Position numbers and translations under genes: made by a program. Source: Mycobacterium sp. 1245111.1 (GTDB taxonomy: Bacteria; Actinomycetota; Actinomycetes; Mycobacteriales; Mycobacteriaceae). Taken from it: DNA of 64,000 bases. Under the pieces are notes generated by a model. The model saw only the letters and a list, made by a program, of their open reading frames with translations, searched no databases and was not told the origin of the DNA. This document shows, one piece after another, positions 36,108 to 44,409 of this stretch. Location: the NCBI RefSeq assembly GCF_001673405.1, contig NZ_LZLV01000004.1, positions 58,101-122,100 on the forward strand, read 5' to 3'. The number at the start of each line of letters is the position of its first letter. Positions within the stretch are counted from its first letter, which is position 1.

Positions 36108-37844
36108 ATGTCTCAATCGACGATCCTTTCGATGCTTCACGGACGCGCCAGCATGCGGCCCAATGACGCCGCGTTCACCTTCAGCGATTACGAGAAGGAC
36201 TATGCGGGCGTTCGAGAGACTCTGACCTGGTCGCAGCTCTCCCGGCAGACGCTGAATGTCGCGCGCGAGATTCGCGCCCACGGGACGGTCGGCGACCGGG
36301 CGGTCATCCTGGCTCCGCAGGGACTGGATTACATCCGCGCGTTTCTCGGAGCCATGCAGGCCGGGCTGATCGCCGTTCCGCTGCCGCTGCCGCACCGCGG
36401 CTCGAGCTACGACCGGGTCGGTGCGGTGTTCGCCGACACCGCGCCTTCGGTTGTTCTCACGACGACGTCCGCGGCAGAAGACGTCGGTGACTACGTCGAC
36501 CAGTCACGGATGGACACCGCTCCCAAGATCGTCGCCATCGACTCGCTGAACCTGAACGCCGAGGGCGGACCGAGCCTCGCGGTCGGCGACGTACCGGACA
36601 TCGCGTACCTGCAGTACAGCTCCGGCTCGACCCGCACCCCGACCGGCGTGGTGATGTCGCACCGCAACCTAACGGTGAACTTCGAGCAGCTGATGAGTAG
36701 CTTCTTCGCGGACTCGAAGATCCCGACCGGGGCGGAGATCGTCTCGTGGCTGCCCTTCTACCACGACATGGGCCTCGTGCTCGGGGTCTGTGCGCCCATT
36801 TTGGGCGGCTACCACGCGGAGCTGTCGAGCCCGCTGGCGTTTCTCGAACGGCCCGCACGCTGGGTCCAGGCGATGGCCAAGAGCGCCCACGCGTGGTCCT
36901 CGGCGCCCAACTTCGCCTTCGACCTGGCCGCCCGCAAGACGACCGACGCCGACCTGGCCGGTCTCGATCTCGGCAATGTGCTGGGCATCATCAGCGGCGC
37001 CGAGCGGGTCGAGCCGGCTACCTTGCAGCGCTTCGTCGACCGGTTTTCGCACTTCAACTTCAAAGACACCATGATGCGGCCGTCGTACGGTTTGGCCGAG
37101 GCCACCGTGTTCGTGGCGAGTGGTGTCTGGCAGGAAGACCGGCCGATCAAGACCTTCGACGTCGGCGAGCTGGGTGTCGGTCAGGTCGAGCGGTGCGCGC
37201 CCGGCGAGGGCTCCGCGCTGGTCAGCTACCGAATTCCGCGAGCGCCGGAGCTGCGAGTCGTCGACACCGAGACGTACCGCGAATGCCCGAAGGACCAGAT
37301 CGGCGAGATCTGGGTGCACGGCGAGAATGTCGCCGAGGGCTACTGGAACAAGCCACCCGAAGAGCAGTCCTGCTTTGGCGCGACGCTCAACGACCCGTCG
37401 CCCGGAACCCCGGCCGACCGGTGGCTGCGCACCGGTGACCTGGGCTTCATCCACGAGGGCGAGCTGTTCATCGTCGGCCGCATCAAGGATCTGCTGATCA
37501 TCCGTGGCCGTAATCACTACCCCGAGGACATCGAGGCGACGATCCAGCAGATCGCGCAGGGGCGCGTTGCTGCGATCTCGGTCCAGATGGACAGTAGCGA
37601 GCAGCTGGTGACCGTCATCGAGGTCAAGAAAAAGCGCGGCGAAGCCAGCGAGGAGTTGGCGCACCGGCTGAACGGAGTCCGCAGCGAGGTCACGTCGGCG
37701 GTCTCCAACGCCCACGGCGTGAACGTCAGCGACGTCGTCCTGGTTCCGTCCGGTTCGATTCCCACCACGACAAGCGGCAAAATCCGTCGCGCAGCGTGCG
37801 TCGAGCAATATCGCCAGGACCAATTCGCGCGGCTGGACGCCTAG
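36108..37844 (+). CDS. fadD23: Fatty acyl-AMP ligase, FadD23-like
   Basis: A 578-residue adenylating enzyme of the FAAL branch, which makes acyl-AMP and loads it onto polyketide synthases. It starts MSQSTILSMLHGRASMRPND. The nucleotide motif is YSSGSTRTPTGVVMSHRNL (36618-36674), and ISGAERVEP, SYGLAEATVF, RTGDLGF and the C-terminal TTSGKIRR with catalytic Lys are all visible. The FAAL-type character rests on YLQYSSGSTR and overall similarity to FadD23. It probably activates the starter fatty acid for the PKS at 19019-30073. It is in line with papA, mmpL and the PE-PPE gene. Confidence 0.92.
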   Translation: MSQSTILSMLHGRASMRPNDAAFTFSDYEKDYAGVRETLTWSQLSRQTLNVAREIRAHGTVGDRAVILAPQGLDYIRAFLGAMQAGLIAVPLPLPHRGSSYDRVGAVFADTAPSVVLTTTSAAEDVGDYVDQSRMDTAPKIVAIDSLNLNAEGGPSLAVGDVPDIAYLQYSSGSTRTPTGVVMSHRNLTVNFEQLMSSFFADSKIPTGAEIVSWLPFYHDMGLVLGVCAPILGGYHAELSSPLAFLERPARWVQAMAKSAHAWSSAPNFAFDLAARKTTDADLAGLDLGNVLGIISGAERVEPATLQRFVDRFSHFNFKDTMMRPSYGLAEATVFVASGVWQEDRPIKTFDVGELGVGQVERCAPGEGSALVSYRIPRAPELRVVDTETYRECPKDQIGEIWVHGENVAEGYWNKPPEEQSCFGATLNDPSPGTPADRWLRTGDLGFIHEGELFIVGRIKDLLIIRGRNHYPEDIEATIQQIAQGRVAAISVQMDSSEQLVTVIEVKKKRGEASEELAHRLNGVRSEVTSAVSNAHGVNVSDVVLVPSGSIPTTTSGKIRRAACVEQYRQDQFARLDA

Positions 37845-37876
37845 CCCCGGCGCGGGCGCACCACCAGAATTACCTG

Positions 37877-38527
37877 ATGCTGGCGACAGTCCTGATAATG
37901 GCGCTTGCCGTCAGTGTCGAACCATTTCGCATCGGCATGACGGTGCTGATGCTGAACAGGCCGAGACCGGCGCTTCAGCTATTCGCATTTTTGTGCGGCG
38001 GATTCGCCATGGGAACGACGGTGGGCCTGATCGTCCTATTTGTATTTCGACGCATCCTGCTCGGACATTCTTTCGTCACCGTGCCCCGCGTGCAGCTGCT
38101 GATCGGGCTGCTGGTGCTGTGCATCGCCGCGATCGTCGCCTTGGACCTCTGGGGTCGACTGGGCCCGCGGTCCGCACAATTGACGCAGCCGGCCACCAAG
38201 CTGCTGAAGGGCGACTCATTGTCGGTCGCCGGGATCGCCGGCCTCAGCATCGCTCTGCCGTCGGTCGACTATCTGGGCGCGCTGGCCGTCATCCTGGCTT
38301 CCGGGGCCGCCGCACTCACCCAAGTGGCCGTGCTGGTGGCCTTCAACGTGGTGGCCTTCGCGCTCGTGGAGGTTCCGCTGGTGGCCTATCTCCTGGCGCC
38401 CAACTGGACCGCCAGGGCGGTGACGAGGCTGCACGAATGGATTCAATCGCGCCGTCGACGAGACGTCGCGATCGTGCTGGCCGTGATCGGCTGCGTGTTC
38501 GTCGCCGCCGGCGCGGTCGGCATCTGA
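37877..38527 (+). CDS. Gap/Sap-like small membrane protein (glycolipid translocation)
   Basis: A 216-residue integral membrane protein with about six hydrophobic helices (MLATVLIMALAVSVEPFRIGM first; ALPSVDYLGALAVILASGAAA central; IVLAVIGCVFVAAGAVGI last). It matches the Gap/Sap family, whose members are needed for GPL and sulfolipid-1 transport to the surface. It ends the plus-strand run after fadD, the same kind of place such genes take in sulfolipid and GPL loci. ATG 37877 is preferred since the upstream frame is polar. The mechanism of Gap proteins is unknown. Confidence 0.82.
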   Translation: MLATVLIMALAVSVEPFRIGMTVLMLNRPRPALQLFAFLCGGFAMGTTVGLIVLFVFRRILLGHSFVTVPRVQLLIGLLVLCIAAIVALDLWGRLGPRSAQLTQPATKLLKGDSLSVAGIAGLSIALPSVDYLGALAVILASGAAALTQVAVLVAFNVVAFALVEVPLVAYLLAPNWTARAVTRLHEWIQSRRRRDVAIVLAVIGCVFVAAGAVGI

Positions 38528-38567
38528 GTCGGTCGCTAGCGCGAAACTGATTCACCCTGAGGCTTTT

Positions 38568-39668
38568 TCACTGCGCATTGCCTTCGAACCTCTCCGCGAT
38601 CTCCTGCCAGGCGCGAGCGTTCTTTTTGGCGATCTCGGCCAGAGTTCCCGAGCAGTGAACGGGAGCGGCTTCGGCGAACTCATTACAGGCACTGATCGCC
38701 ACCACGACCGTCGACAGCAGCCGCAGCACTTCGCGTCCCCGCTCTGACGACCGGACCGATGGATCGTTCCTCAGTCGCTGGAGCAAATCGCGGCCGCGGC
38801 CCTCCGGAGGCATCCGGGTGCCCCGCGACGAATTCGGGAGAGGCGGCGCCGCAGTGCTGCCGGCGGCACCGATGACCGGTGCGGCGCTTTGGCCGACCTT
38901 CTTGGCCACATTGTCCGGCAGCGGGCTCTCGCCCTTGTCGATGCGCTGACGCACATCGCGCGCCGTCGTGACGGAAACGCCCGCTTTGCGGGCGATCTCG
39001 CGCAGCGATGCCCGCGGATTCATGGACAGGAATTCGGCGGCGCGGCGCCGGCCATTAGCCGGACTGACCGGTCGCACTTTCCCGTCACGCCCAAGCCTCG
39101 GGTTCAACTGGGAAATCTCCTCGGTTGCACACCCACGCAATTTTCCGACGGTCTTATTCGATACGCCCGCGATTAGCCCAATCGACCGGTCCGACCAATG
39201 CGGGTAAGATGCCAACACCCTTTGCGCGGCGGCTTTTCTTTCTGAAAGCGTCAATGGCAGGCCGTGCGTCACATTCAAATGCACTGCGAGCGCGAAAGCC
39301 TCCGCGTCATCCCCCTCGAAAAGCCGGGCCGCAATAGTGCTGTGCCCCCGCAATTCGGTGGCTCGAAGCCGGTGCACGCCGTCGATCACGCGCATCGTGC
39401 CCCGATGAACCACGATCGGGGGCAGCGGCACCGGCGATTGCGCGAGCACCTGGATGTGGCTCTCGTTGGCCTTGGTCTTTCGGGGTGTATACGAATTACG
39501 GATCGCCGCGAGCGGAACATTCTCGACCGGCAGCAGGCTGCCGCGCCGTACCCACTCCTCCACAGCACAGGCGGACAGCGGGTCGAGTTGGCCGTAGCCG
39601 GACAGCGGAGCGAGCGTCGTGTCGGCCTCGGTGATGATCCGTGCGCCGCTCTCGTGTAATTGCGCCAT
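38568..39668 (-). CDS. StrR/NovG-like ParB-domain transcriptional regulator
   Basis: A 366-residue DNA-binding protein. Residues ~50-150 form a ParB/sulfiredoxin-like domain (PIVVHRGTMRVIDGVHRLRAT ends the core), followed by HTH-like IGLIAGVSNKTVGKLR (about 163-178) and a second HTH, LREIARKAGVSVTTARDVR (about 218-236). The C-terminal third is less conserved. This layout resembles StrR and NovG, pathway-specific activators of antibiotic clusters, rather than chromosomal ParB. It is convergent with the Gap gene and divergent from a DAPDH-like gene. Two perfect palindromes at 39764-39791 lie about 100 bp upstream and may be its operators. Control of the TPP genes is a proposal, not shown. Confidence 0.82.
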   Translation of the reverse strand: MAQLHESGARIITEADTTLAPLSGYGQLDPLSACAVEEWVRRGSLLPVENVPLAAIRNSYTPRKTKANESHIQVLAQSPVPLPPIVVHRGTMRVIDGVHRLRATELRGHSTIAARLFEGDDAEAFALAVHLNVTHGLPLTLSERKAAAQRVLASYPHWSDRSIGLIAGVSNKTVGKLRGCATEEISQLNPRLGRDGKVRPVSPANGRRRAAEFLSMNPRASLREIARKAGVSVTTARDVRQRIDKGESPLPDNVAKKVGQSAAPVIGAAGSTAAPPLPNSSRGTRMPPEGRGRDLLQRLRNDPSVRSSERGREVLRLLSTVVVAISACNEFAEAAPVHCSGTLAEIAKKNARAWQEIAERFEGNAQ

Positions 39669-40156
39669 CGACTCGAGGTCCCGGGCTATCTTCTCGGACG
39701 TCGTCCACTACAAGTTTGCTGCGTGCCCATACGATCAGACCCCTTTCGGCGGCTCGAATAACTTACGCGCGCGTAGGTTACTCTAGAGTAAGAAAACAAC
39801 TGTTCACTGTCAACTTGCTGGAGCGATTTCGGTACCGGCGGTCCGCCCTATCGCTACGCGGCCCACCCGATGCGTCTATCGGTTGCGGCAGTGCAGGTTT
39901 CGGTCAGTACTCAACGCCTGTTCAACGCAAAAATCCACGTCCAGCCATCATTGACAGGTGTCTATTTCCCGTTGCTCGGGCTGGCGGGAGGCGCCACCGA
40001 GAGCGAGGCAGGCCCCTGACTGGCCGGCCTGCTGCGGTAGACGTGGGGGAAATTATCCGGCGCGGCAAAATTAACTCTGCTCGAGCGCTGCCCGGCTCGG
40101 GTGCCGGTCGGCCGGTTGAACATAATGAGTCAGTCACACCGGCAAAGGAGCCCTTG
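39669..40156. promoter_or_regulatory. Divergent regulatory region with twin palindromes
   Basis: No gene is supported in this 488-base gap between the StrR-like gene and the DAPDH-like gene. Two perfect palindromes lie side by side: TACGCGCGCGTA (39764-39775) and TTACTCTAGAGTAA (39778-39791), separated by GG. The sequence is otherwise mixed and moderately AT-rich near 39750-39830. AAAGGAG at 40144-40150 is the ribosome site for the plus-strand gene. Confidence 0.6.
39764..39791. promoter_or_regulatory. Tandem palindromic operator candidates
   Basis: TACGCGCGCGTA and TTACTCTAGAGTAA are 12- and 14-base perfect palindromes with a two-base gap. The first extends to 18 bases with one mismatched pair (39761-39778). 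They lie 96-123 bases upstream of the StrR-like start codon and could bind a dimeric regulator. Confidence 0.6.
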
Positions 40157-41215
40157 ATGAGCGCGACGACCCCAGGCCAACCGCTTCGCGTGATCCAGTG
40201 GACCACCGGCAATATCGGACGGCGCTCGCTGCACGCCATCATCGGCAGGCCCGACATGGAACTCGTCGGCGTCTACGCGCACGGTCAAGACAAAGTCGGG
40301 GTGGACGCCGCCGAGCTGTCCGGCTTGGCCGAGCCGACCGGGGTCACCGCCACCAACGACATCGACGCCCTGCTGGCCCTTCGCCCCGATGCATGTTGCT
40401 ACAACCCGCTGTGGCCCAGCGTCGACGAGCTGGTTCGACTGCTCGAAGCCGGGGTCAACGTGTGCACCAGCGCGGCCTGGATCACCGGTGGCAAGCAGAC
40501 GCCTGAGGACCGGCAACGGATCCTCGACGCCTGCGAGCGGGGTCAGTCGACGATTTTCGGCAGCGGCGCACACCCGGGGATGACGAACCTGGTCGGGATG
40601 GCGCTCAGCGGCTCGTGCGAGCGCGTCGACGAAATCCGCATCACCGAGTCGGTGGACTGCTCTACCTACGAATCGGCGGAAACCCAAACCGCCATGGGCT
40701 TTTCGCAGGATCCGGATACGCCCGGGCTGGCCGAGAATGTGCGACGCGAGAGCGAGGTGTTCGCCGAGTCCGCCGCGATGATGGCCGACGCGATCGGGGC
40801 GAAGCTGGACAAGATGACCTTCGACGTGACGTTCACCGCGGCGACCGCCGACTCCGATCTGGGCTTCATGAAGATCCCGGCAGGCACAGTCGGCAGCGTC
40901 TTCGGCTACCACCGCGGCTGGGTCGGCGACCGCAATGTGGTCAGCGTGGGATTCAACTGGACCATGGGCAATCACGTGGTGCCGCCCAAACCGCTCGAGC
41001 ACGGCCACGTCATTCAGGTGTTCGGCATCCCCAACATGCGCACGGTGCTGCACTGCCTGCCGCCAAAGGACTGGACCGAGCCTGGTTTCATGGGCCTGGG
41101 CATGATTTACACCGCGATGCCGGTCACGAACGCCGTGCCCGCCGTCGTGGCGGCCGAGCCGGGAATCGTCACGCTGGCCGACCTCCCGCCGGTGACCGGG
41201 CGGGTCACCGAATAG
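40157..41215 (+). CDS. NAD(P)-dependent oxidoreductase, DAPDH/dihydrodipicolinate-reductase-like
   Basis: A 352-residue protein starting MSATTPGQPLRVIQWTTGNIGRRSLHAI at ATG 40157 behind AAAGGAG. The Rossmann motif GNIGRRSL resembles dihydrodipicolinate reductase and 2,4-diaminopentanoate dehydrogenase. Later conserved stretches include FGSGAHPGMTNLVG and GVNVCTSAAWITGG. Members of this mycobacterial family are annotated broadly as NADP-binding amine dehydrogenases with unknown substrates. The plus-strand gene faces a separate promoter region from the StrR-like regulator. No link to lipid synthesis is apparent beyond position. Confidence 0.83.
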   Translation: MSATTPGQPLRVIQWTTGNIGRRSLHAIIGRPDMELVGVYAHGQDKVGVDAAELSGLAEPTGVTATNDIDALLALRPDACCYNPLWPSVDELVRLLEAGVNVCTSAAWITGGKQTPEDRQRILDACERGQSTIFGSGAHPGMTNLVGMALSGSCERVDEIRITESVDCSTYESAETQTAMGFSQDPDTPGLAENVRRESEVFAESAAMMADAIGAKLDKMTFDVTFTAATADSDLGFMKIPAGTVGSVFGYHRGWVGDRNVVSVGFNWTMGNHVVPPKPLEHGHVIQVFGIPNMRTVLHCLPPKDWTEPGFMGLGMIYTAMPVTNAVPAVVAAEPGIVTLADLPPVTGRVTE

Positions 41216-41434
41216 CGAGACCGTCCCGCCTGCGCACCGGAGTGCATTTAGCACTGTCCACCGTGTGATCTCTGTGCGCGATGTCCTTGTTCCCCGAGAT
41301 CAACCTGAGGTAATTCTTAGCCCGACATGAATTTGGCGTGAGAAGCACGCCGAGACCCTGACTACAAATCGTCATCGGCAATTGTTTCGGGCCTTGGTGA
41401 AATTCTTGCAAATCAAGAGAACCCAGGAGTTTCA
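41216..41434. promoter_or_regulatory. Upstream region of the secreted PE-PPE gene
   Basis: A 219-base gap with no gene. CCAGGAG at 41423-41429 is the ribosome site for the GTG at 41435. TAATTCTTAGCC (41311-41322) resembles GCTATTCTTAGC in the leader of the paralogue at 50638-51648, but at a different distance from the start. Confidence 0.4.
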
Positions 41435-42490
41435 GTGTTGAAACGTTACAGCGTTACCGCGGCTGTTATCGGTGCGGCTGCAGTGCCGATTGCACTGGCC
41501 ACGAGTGCCCACGCTGACACAAATACTGACGTTCTCGGACCGCTTGCGGACAGCACTCACGCGATGTTTGTGGGCGGCACTTTCGAACCGACACCGTCGA
41601 CGGCCTGGGTCGACGCCGCGTATACGAATTTTCTGCAGCCGCTGGGTATGACCGTTGGGGACGGCGCGTCGAACATTTGCGACATGACCGGAACCGCGGT
41701 GTGCGACGCGCCACTACAGGTGCTGACGACCCCCGAACTGCTGGAGGAAGGCCCAAGCACGCTCGCCACCAGCCAAGACATCGTTAGCGCGGTGGAAGCC
41801 GAATACGCTGCCGGCGATATGAGCGCGACCGATCCGCTAACGATATTCACCTATTCGCAGAGCGCGATGGCCTTGTCGCATGCCGAAGCCGAGTTGATGG
41901 CCGCGGGTATCCCCCAGGCCGATCTGCACTTGGTGATGATCGGCGACGGAAACACCGAAGCCGGGGTTGCCCCCAATATCTACAACGACCTCGTCACGCT
42001 TTTTGGGGGCGGCACAACCGGGACCAACGACACCAACGCGCTGCTTTACTTCGTCAATGAAGGGCAATTCGCCCCCGCTGGCACCGAGTACGAGGGCCAC
42101 CTTCTCAACGGCGCCGGCACTTTGAACAGTGTCACCCCGGATAACTTGTATCCGACGACGATCTACACGATCAACACCGACGGGATCGCGGACTGGCAAC
42201 AGGATTGGAACGCGGCCATGGCCGCTGACAACGGCAATGCCTGGGACGCCCTTGGGAGCTCGGTCTACCACTTCCTCACGACCCACATCGAGTACCTGGG
42301 GTTGACCCCGGCCGAGGTTGCTGCCGGCACCTTGACAGTCGACGGCCTGACCACCACCGACCTGATACCGGACCCCACGGACTGGAGCTCGGCGTGGGTG
42401 ACCGGCTTGGCGGACATTGCGTCCTCGGGTGGCTTCTTGAACAGCATTCTGGAGTCGCTGCAAGATATCTTCAACCCCGCGTGGGGATGA
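41435..42490 (+). CDS. Secreted PE-PPE-domain protein (no PE module)
   Basis: A 351-residue exported protein. It starts at GTG 41435 (VLKRYSVTAAVIGAAAVPIALATSAHA), a signal peptide with AHA cleavage, supported by a ribosome site six bases upstream. The alpha/beta-hydrolase PE-PPE domain follows, with candidate nucleophile Ser141 in FTYSQSA, a variant GxSxS pentapeptide in which Gly is Thr. Four cysteines are grouped early (ICDMTG, VCDAPL). It is about half identical by eye to the gene at 50638-51648, aligned over nearly the whole length. Substrate unknown; family members act as esterases or acyltransferases on envelope lipids. Confidence 0.85.
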   Translation: MLKRYSVTAAVIGAAAVPIALATSAHADTNTDVLGPLADSTHAMFVGGTFEPTPSTAWVDAAYTNFLQPLGMTVGDGASNICDMTGTAVCDAPLQVLTTPELLEEGPSTLATSQDIVSAVEAEYAAGDMSATDPLTIFTYSQSAMALSHAEAELMAAGIPQADLHLVMIGDGNTEAGVAPNIYNDLVTLFGGGTTGTNDTNALLYFVNEGQFAPAGTEYEGHLLNGAGTLNSVTPDNLYPTTIYTINTDGIADWQQDWNAAMAADNGNAWDALGSSVYHFLTTHIEYLGLTPAEVAAGTLTVDGLTTTDLIPDPTDWSSAWVTGLADIASSGGFLNSILESLQDIFNPAWG

Positions 42491-42661
42491 TCCCATCGGG
42501 TCGGAGATCCTTGTGGCCTCTGCCCCGAGCGCAGGATCAGTGGTCGTCGAACTGGACTTCCATTGCGGCCCAACATGATTTCTGCTAGTCGTTGTCCCAG
42601 CACCCGGCCTACCACAATCACAGTGCCGCGCACCGCTTTCCATGTCCGAAAGGGGCTCAAC

Positions 42662-43918
42662 GTGCAAGGCGGACAATGGGCACGTCCGTCGGAGGCTGTA
42701 CGCGAGTTGATACGGCGTGGCGCCGAGATGGCGCTCGACGGTTCTGTGCCGTGGTTAGAAGAGATGCAGGAGGTTCCGCTCGCCTCCCGTTATGCCAGAC
42801 GCGTCGCCGATGATCCCGTGATCGTGAGTGCCATCCGGCGAAGTACTAGAGAAAGCTGTCTGCGGTGGCTGGCGGAAAACATCAGTCATCCCGGCGAGCC
42901 GATATCAACCAACATCACTGAGGCGGAGCTTGTCGCGGTTCGCAACGTGGTTTCCCGCGGCCTTGACGAGGTGGCGGTCATGGACGCCTATCGGCTCGCC
43001 CAAAACGCGGCATTGCGGTACTGGACGCCTCTTGCGTTCCGGTTGACTTCCGATCCGGACGACTTGCGCGAGCTACTCGATGTGTGTCAGCGGTCGATCG
43101 CGTCGTTCATCGAGGCGGTGGTCGTCGACCTCTGCCAACTCGTGCGAACCGAGCGAGCACATCTACAACGCGGCACCGATCCCGCGATCCATGAGGTCGT
43201 TGCGCAAATCATTGAGGGCGGACCTCCTCCGCCGAACATCGAAGAACGGCTCGGTTACACCTTTCGACAGCACCACACCGCGACGGTGGTCTGGAACGAG
43301 CGGCCTGACGTCGACGGGGGCGATCTGGACCGGGTGGCCCGGGCGCTGACGGACACCGCCACAGGCGGTCACTCACTGAGAATGCGAGCCGACGCTAATA
43401 CCAGGTGGCTATGGCTTGCCGGCCAGAACAGTCCAGATTTGACTTGCGTTGCGACGATTCTCGATCGCCTGCCCGGAACTCGGATCGCGGTCGGACCGAC
43501 ATCTGCCGGCGCAGAAGGCTTCCGGCGCAGTCACCTTGACGCGTTGACCGCGCAACGTATGTCGGCGCAAGTCGGAAGCCCGTGCCGCATAGTACGTTTC
43601 ACCGACATCGAACTCGTTGCATTGCTTGTTGCCGATTCAGAACAGGCGGATCGATTCATCACACGCACCCTGGGCAACCTCGCCTCAGCAGATGCCGAAC
43701 TCCGTCGGACCGTGCTGACCTTCATCCACGAGCGGTATAGCGCCTCACGTACAGCCGCGCGGTTGTTCATCCACCGCAATACGTTGCACGCGCGACTTGC
43801 CCAGGCCGACGAGCTACTGCCACAACCACTCGAAGATTCCCACGTCCGCGTTGCGGTCGCGCTGGAACTCCTGGCCTGGAGACGGCGAGGGCCCTCACAG
43901 AACGGTATCGTGCCCTAG
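42662..43918 (+). CDS. PucR/CdaR-type transcriptional regulator
   Basis: A 418-residue regulator from GTG 42662 (VQGGQWARPSEAVRELIRRG), with AAAGGGG a few bases before. The N-terminal half is a helical sensory region (residues ~10-170); the centre is a GGDEF-like CdaR region. The C-terminal helix-turn-helix (SASRTAARLFIHRNTLHARL) is typical of PucR/CdaR. It stands immediately upstream of mmpS-mmpL in the same direction, 47 bases apart, and is a plausible regulator of that pair. Codon use is less GC-biased than in neighbours (e.g. AGT ACT AGA GAA AGC), suggesting a different origin. Effector unknown. Confidence 0.85.
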   Translation: MQGGQWARPSEAVRELIRRGAEMALDGSVPWLEEMQEVPLASRYARRVADDPVIVSAIRRSTRESCLRWLAENISHPGEPISTNITEAELVAVRNVVSRGLDEVAVMDAYRLAQNAALRYWTPLAFRLTSDPDDLRELLDVCQRSIASFIEAVVVDLCQLVRTERAHLQRGTDPAIHEVVAQIIEGGPPPPNIEERLGYTFRQHHTATVVWNERPDVDGGDLDRVARALTDTATGGHSLRMRADANTRWLWLAGQNSPDLTCVATILDRLPGTRIAVGPTSAGAEGFRRSHLDALTAQRMSAQVGSPCRIVRFTDIELVALLVADSEQADRFITRTLGNLASADAELRRTVLTFIHERYSASRTAARLFIHRNTLHARLAQADELLPQPLEDSHVRVAVALELLAWRRRGPSQNGIVP

Positions 43919-43965
43919 CGTCTAGCATCGTTAGCCGAGCGAAGGTTCTGGCGGTAGGAGACCGA

Positions 43966-44409
43966 GTGAGGGCGATGTCGATTAGCGGTGCACTCAAACG
44001 AGCCTGGATACCGCTGCTGCTTATTGTCGTGCTGTCCGTTTCCGCGCTCGCTGTCACGCGGTTGCACAAGGTATTCGCTTCGCAGGATCTCAACGCGAAT
44101 TCGGGAGCCGGAATCAAGATCGTCCAGTTCAACCCGAAAGTGGTGAAATACGAGATCGACGGGCCGCCGGGAAGCGTGGCGAACATCAACTACTGGGACG
44201 CCGACGCCAACACCCACCAGGTGAACAACGCGCCGCTGCCGTGGTCGTACACCATTTCCACGACGCTGCCCGCCGTGAGCGCCAACATCATGGCGCAGAC
44301 CGATGCCCCCTACATCGGTTGCCGCATCACGGTCGACGGAGAGCTGCGCGAGCACCGAAGCTCCGACGGGCACAACGCCCAGACCTTCTGCCTGGTGAAG
44401 TCCGCATGA
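43966..44409 (+). CDS. mmpS: MmpS-family accessory protein
   Basis: A 147-residue membrane-anchored protein with one N-terminal transmembrane helix (WIPLLLIVVLSVSALAV) and a periplasmic beta-rich domain containing two cysteines (GCRITV, FCLVKS), as in MmpS4/MmpS5. GTG 43966 with TAGGAG upstream is used here; ATG 43975 is an alternative. The stop overlaps the mmpL start (ATGA), so the proteins are made together. MmpS proteins work with their MmpL partner in export of siderophores, glycopeptidolipids or drugs. Confidence 0.9.
   Translation: MRAMSISGALKRAWIPLLLIVVLSVSALAVTRLHKVFASQDLNANSGAGIKIVQFNPKVVKYEIDGPPGSVANINYWDADANTHQVNNAPLPWSYTISTTLPAVSANIMAQTDAPYIGCRITVDGELREHRSSDGHNAQTFCLVKSA

Noticed and set aside
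38568..39668. Chromosome or plasmid partition ParB with parS sites
   Set aside because: No parA neighbour, StrR-like architecture, and the nearby palindromes do not match parS (TGTTTCACGTGAAACA).
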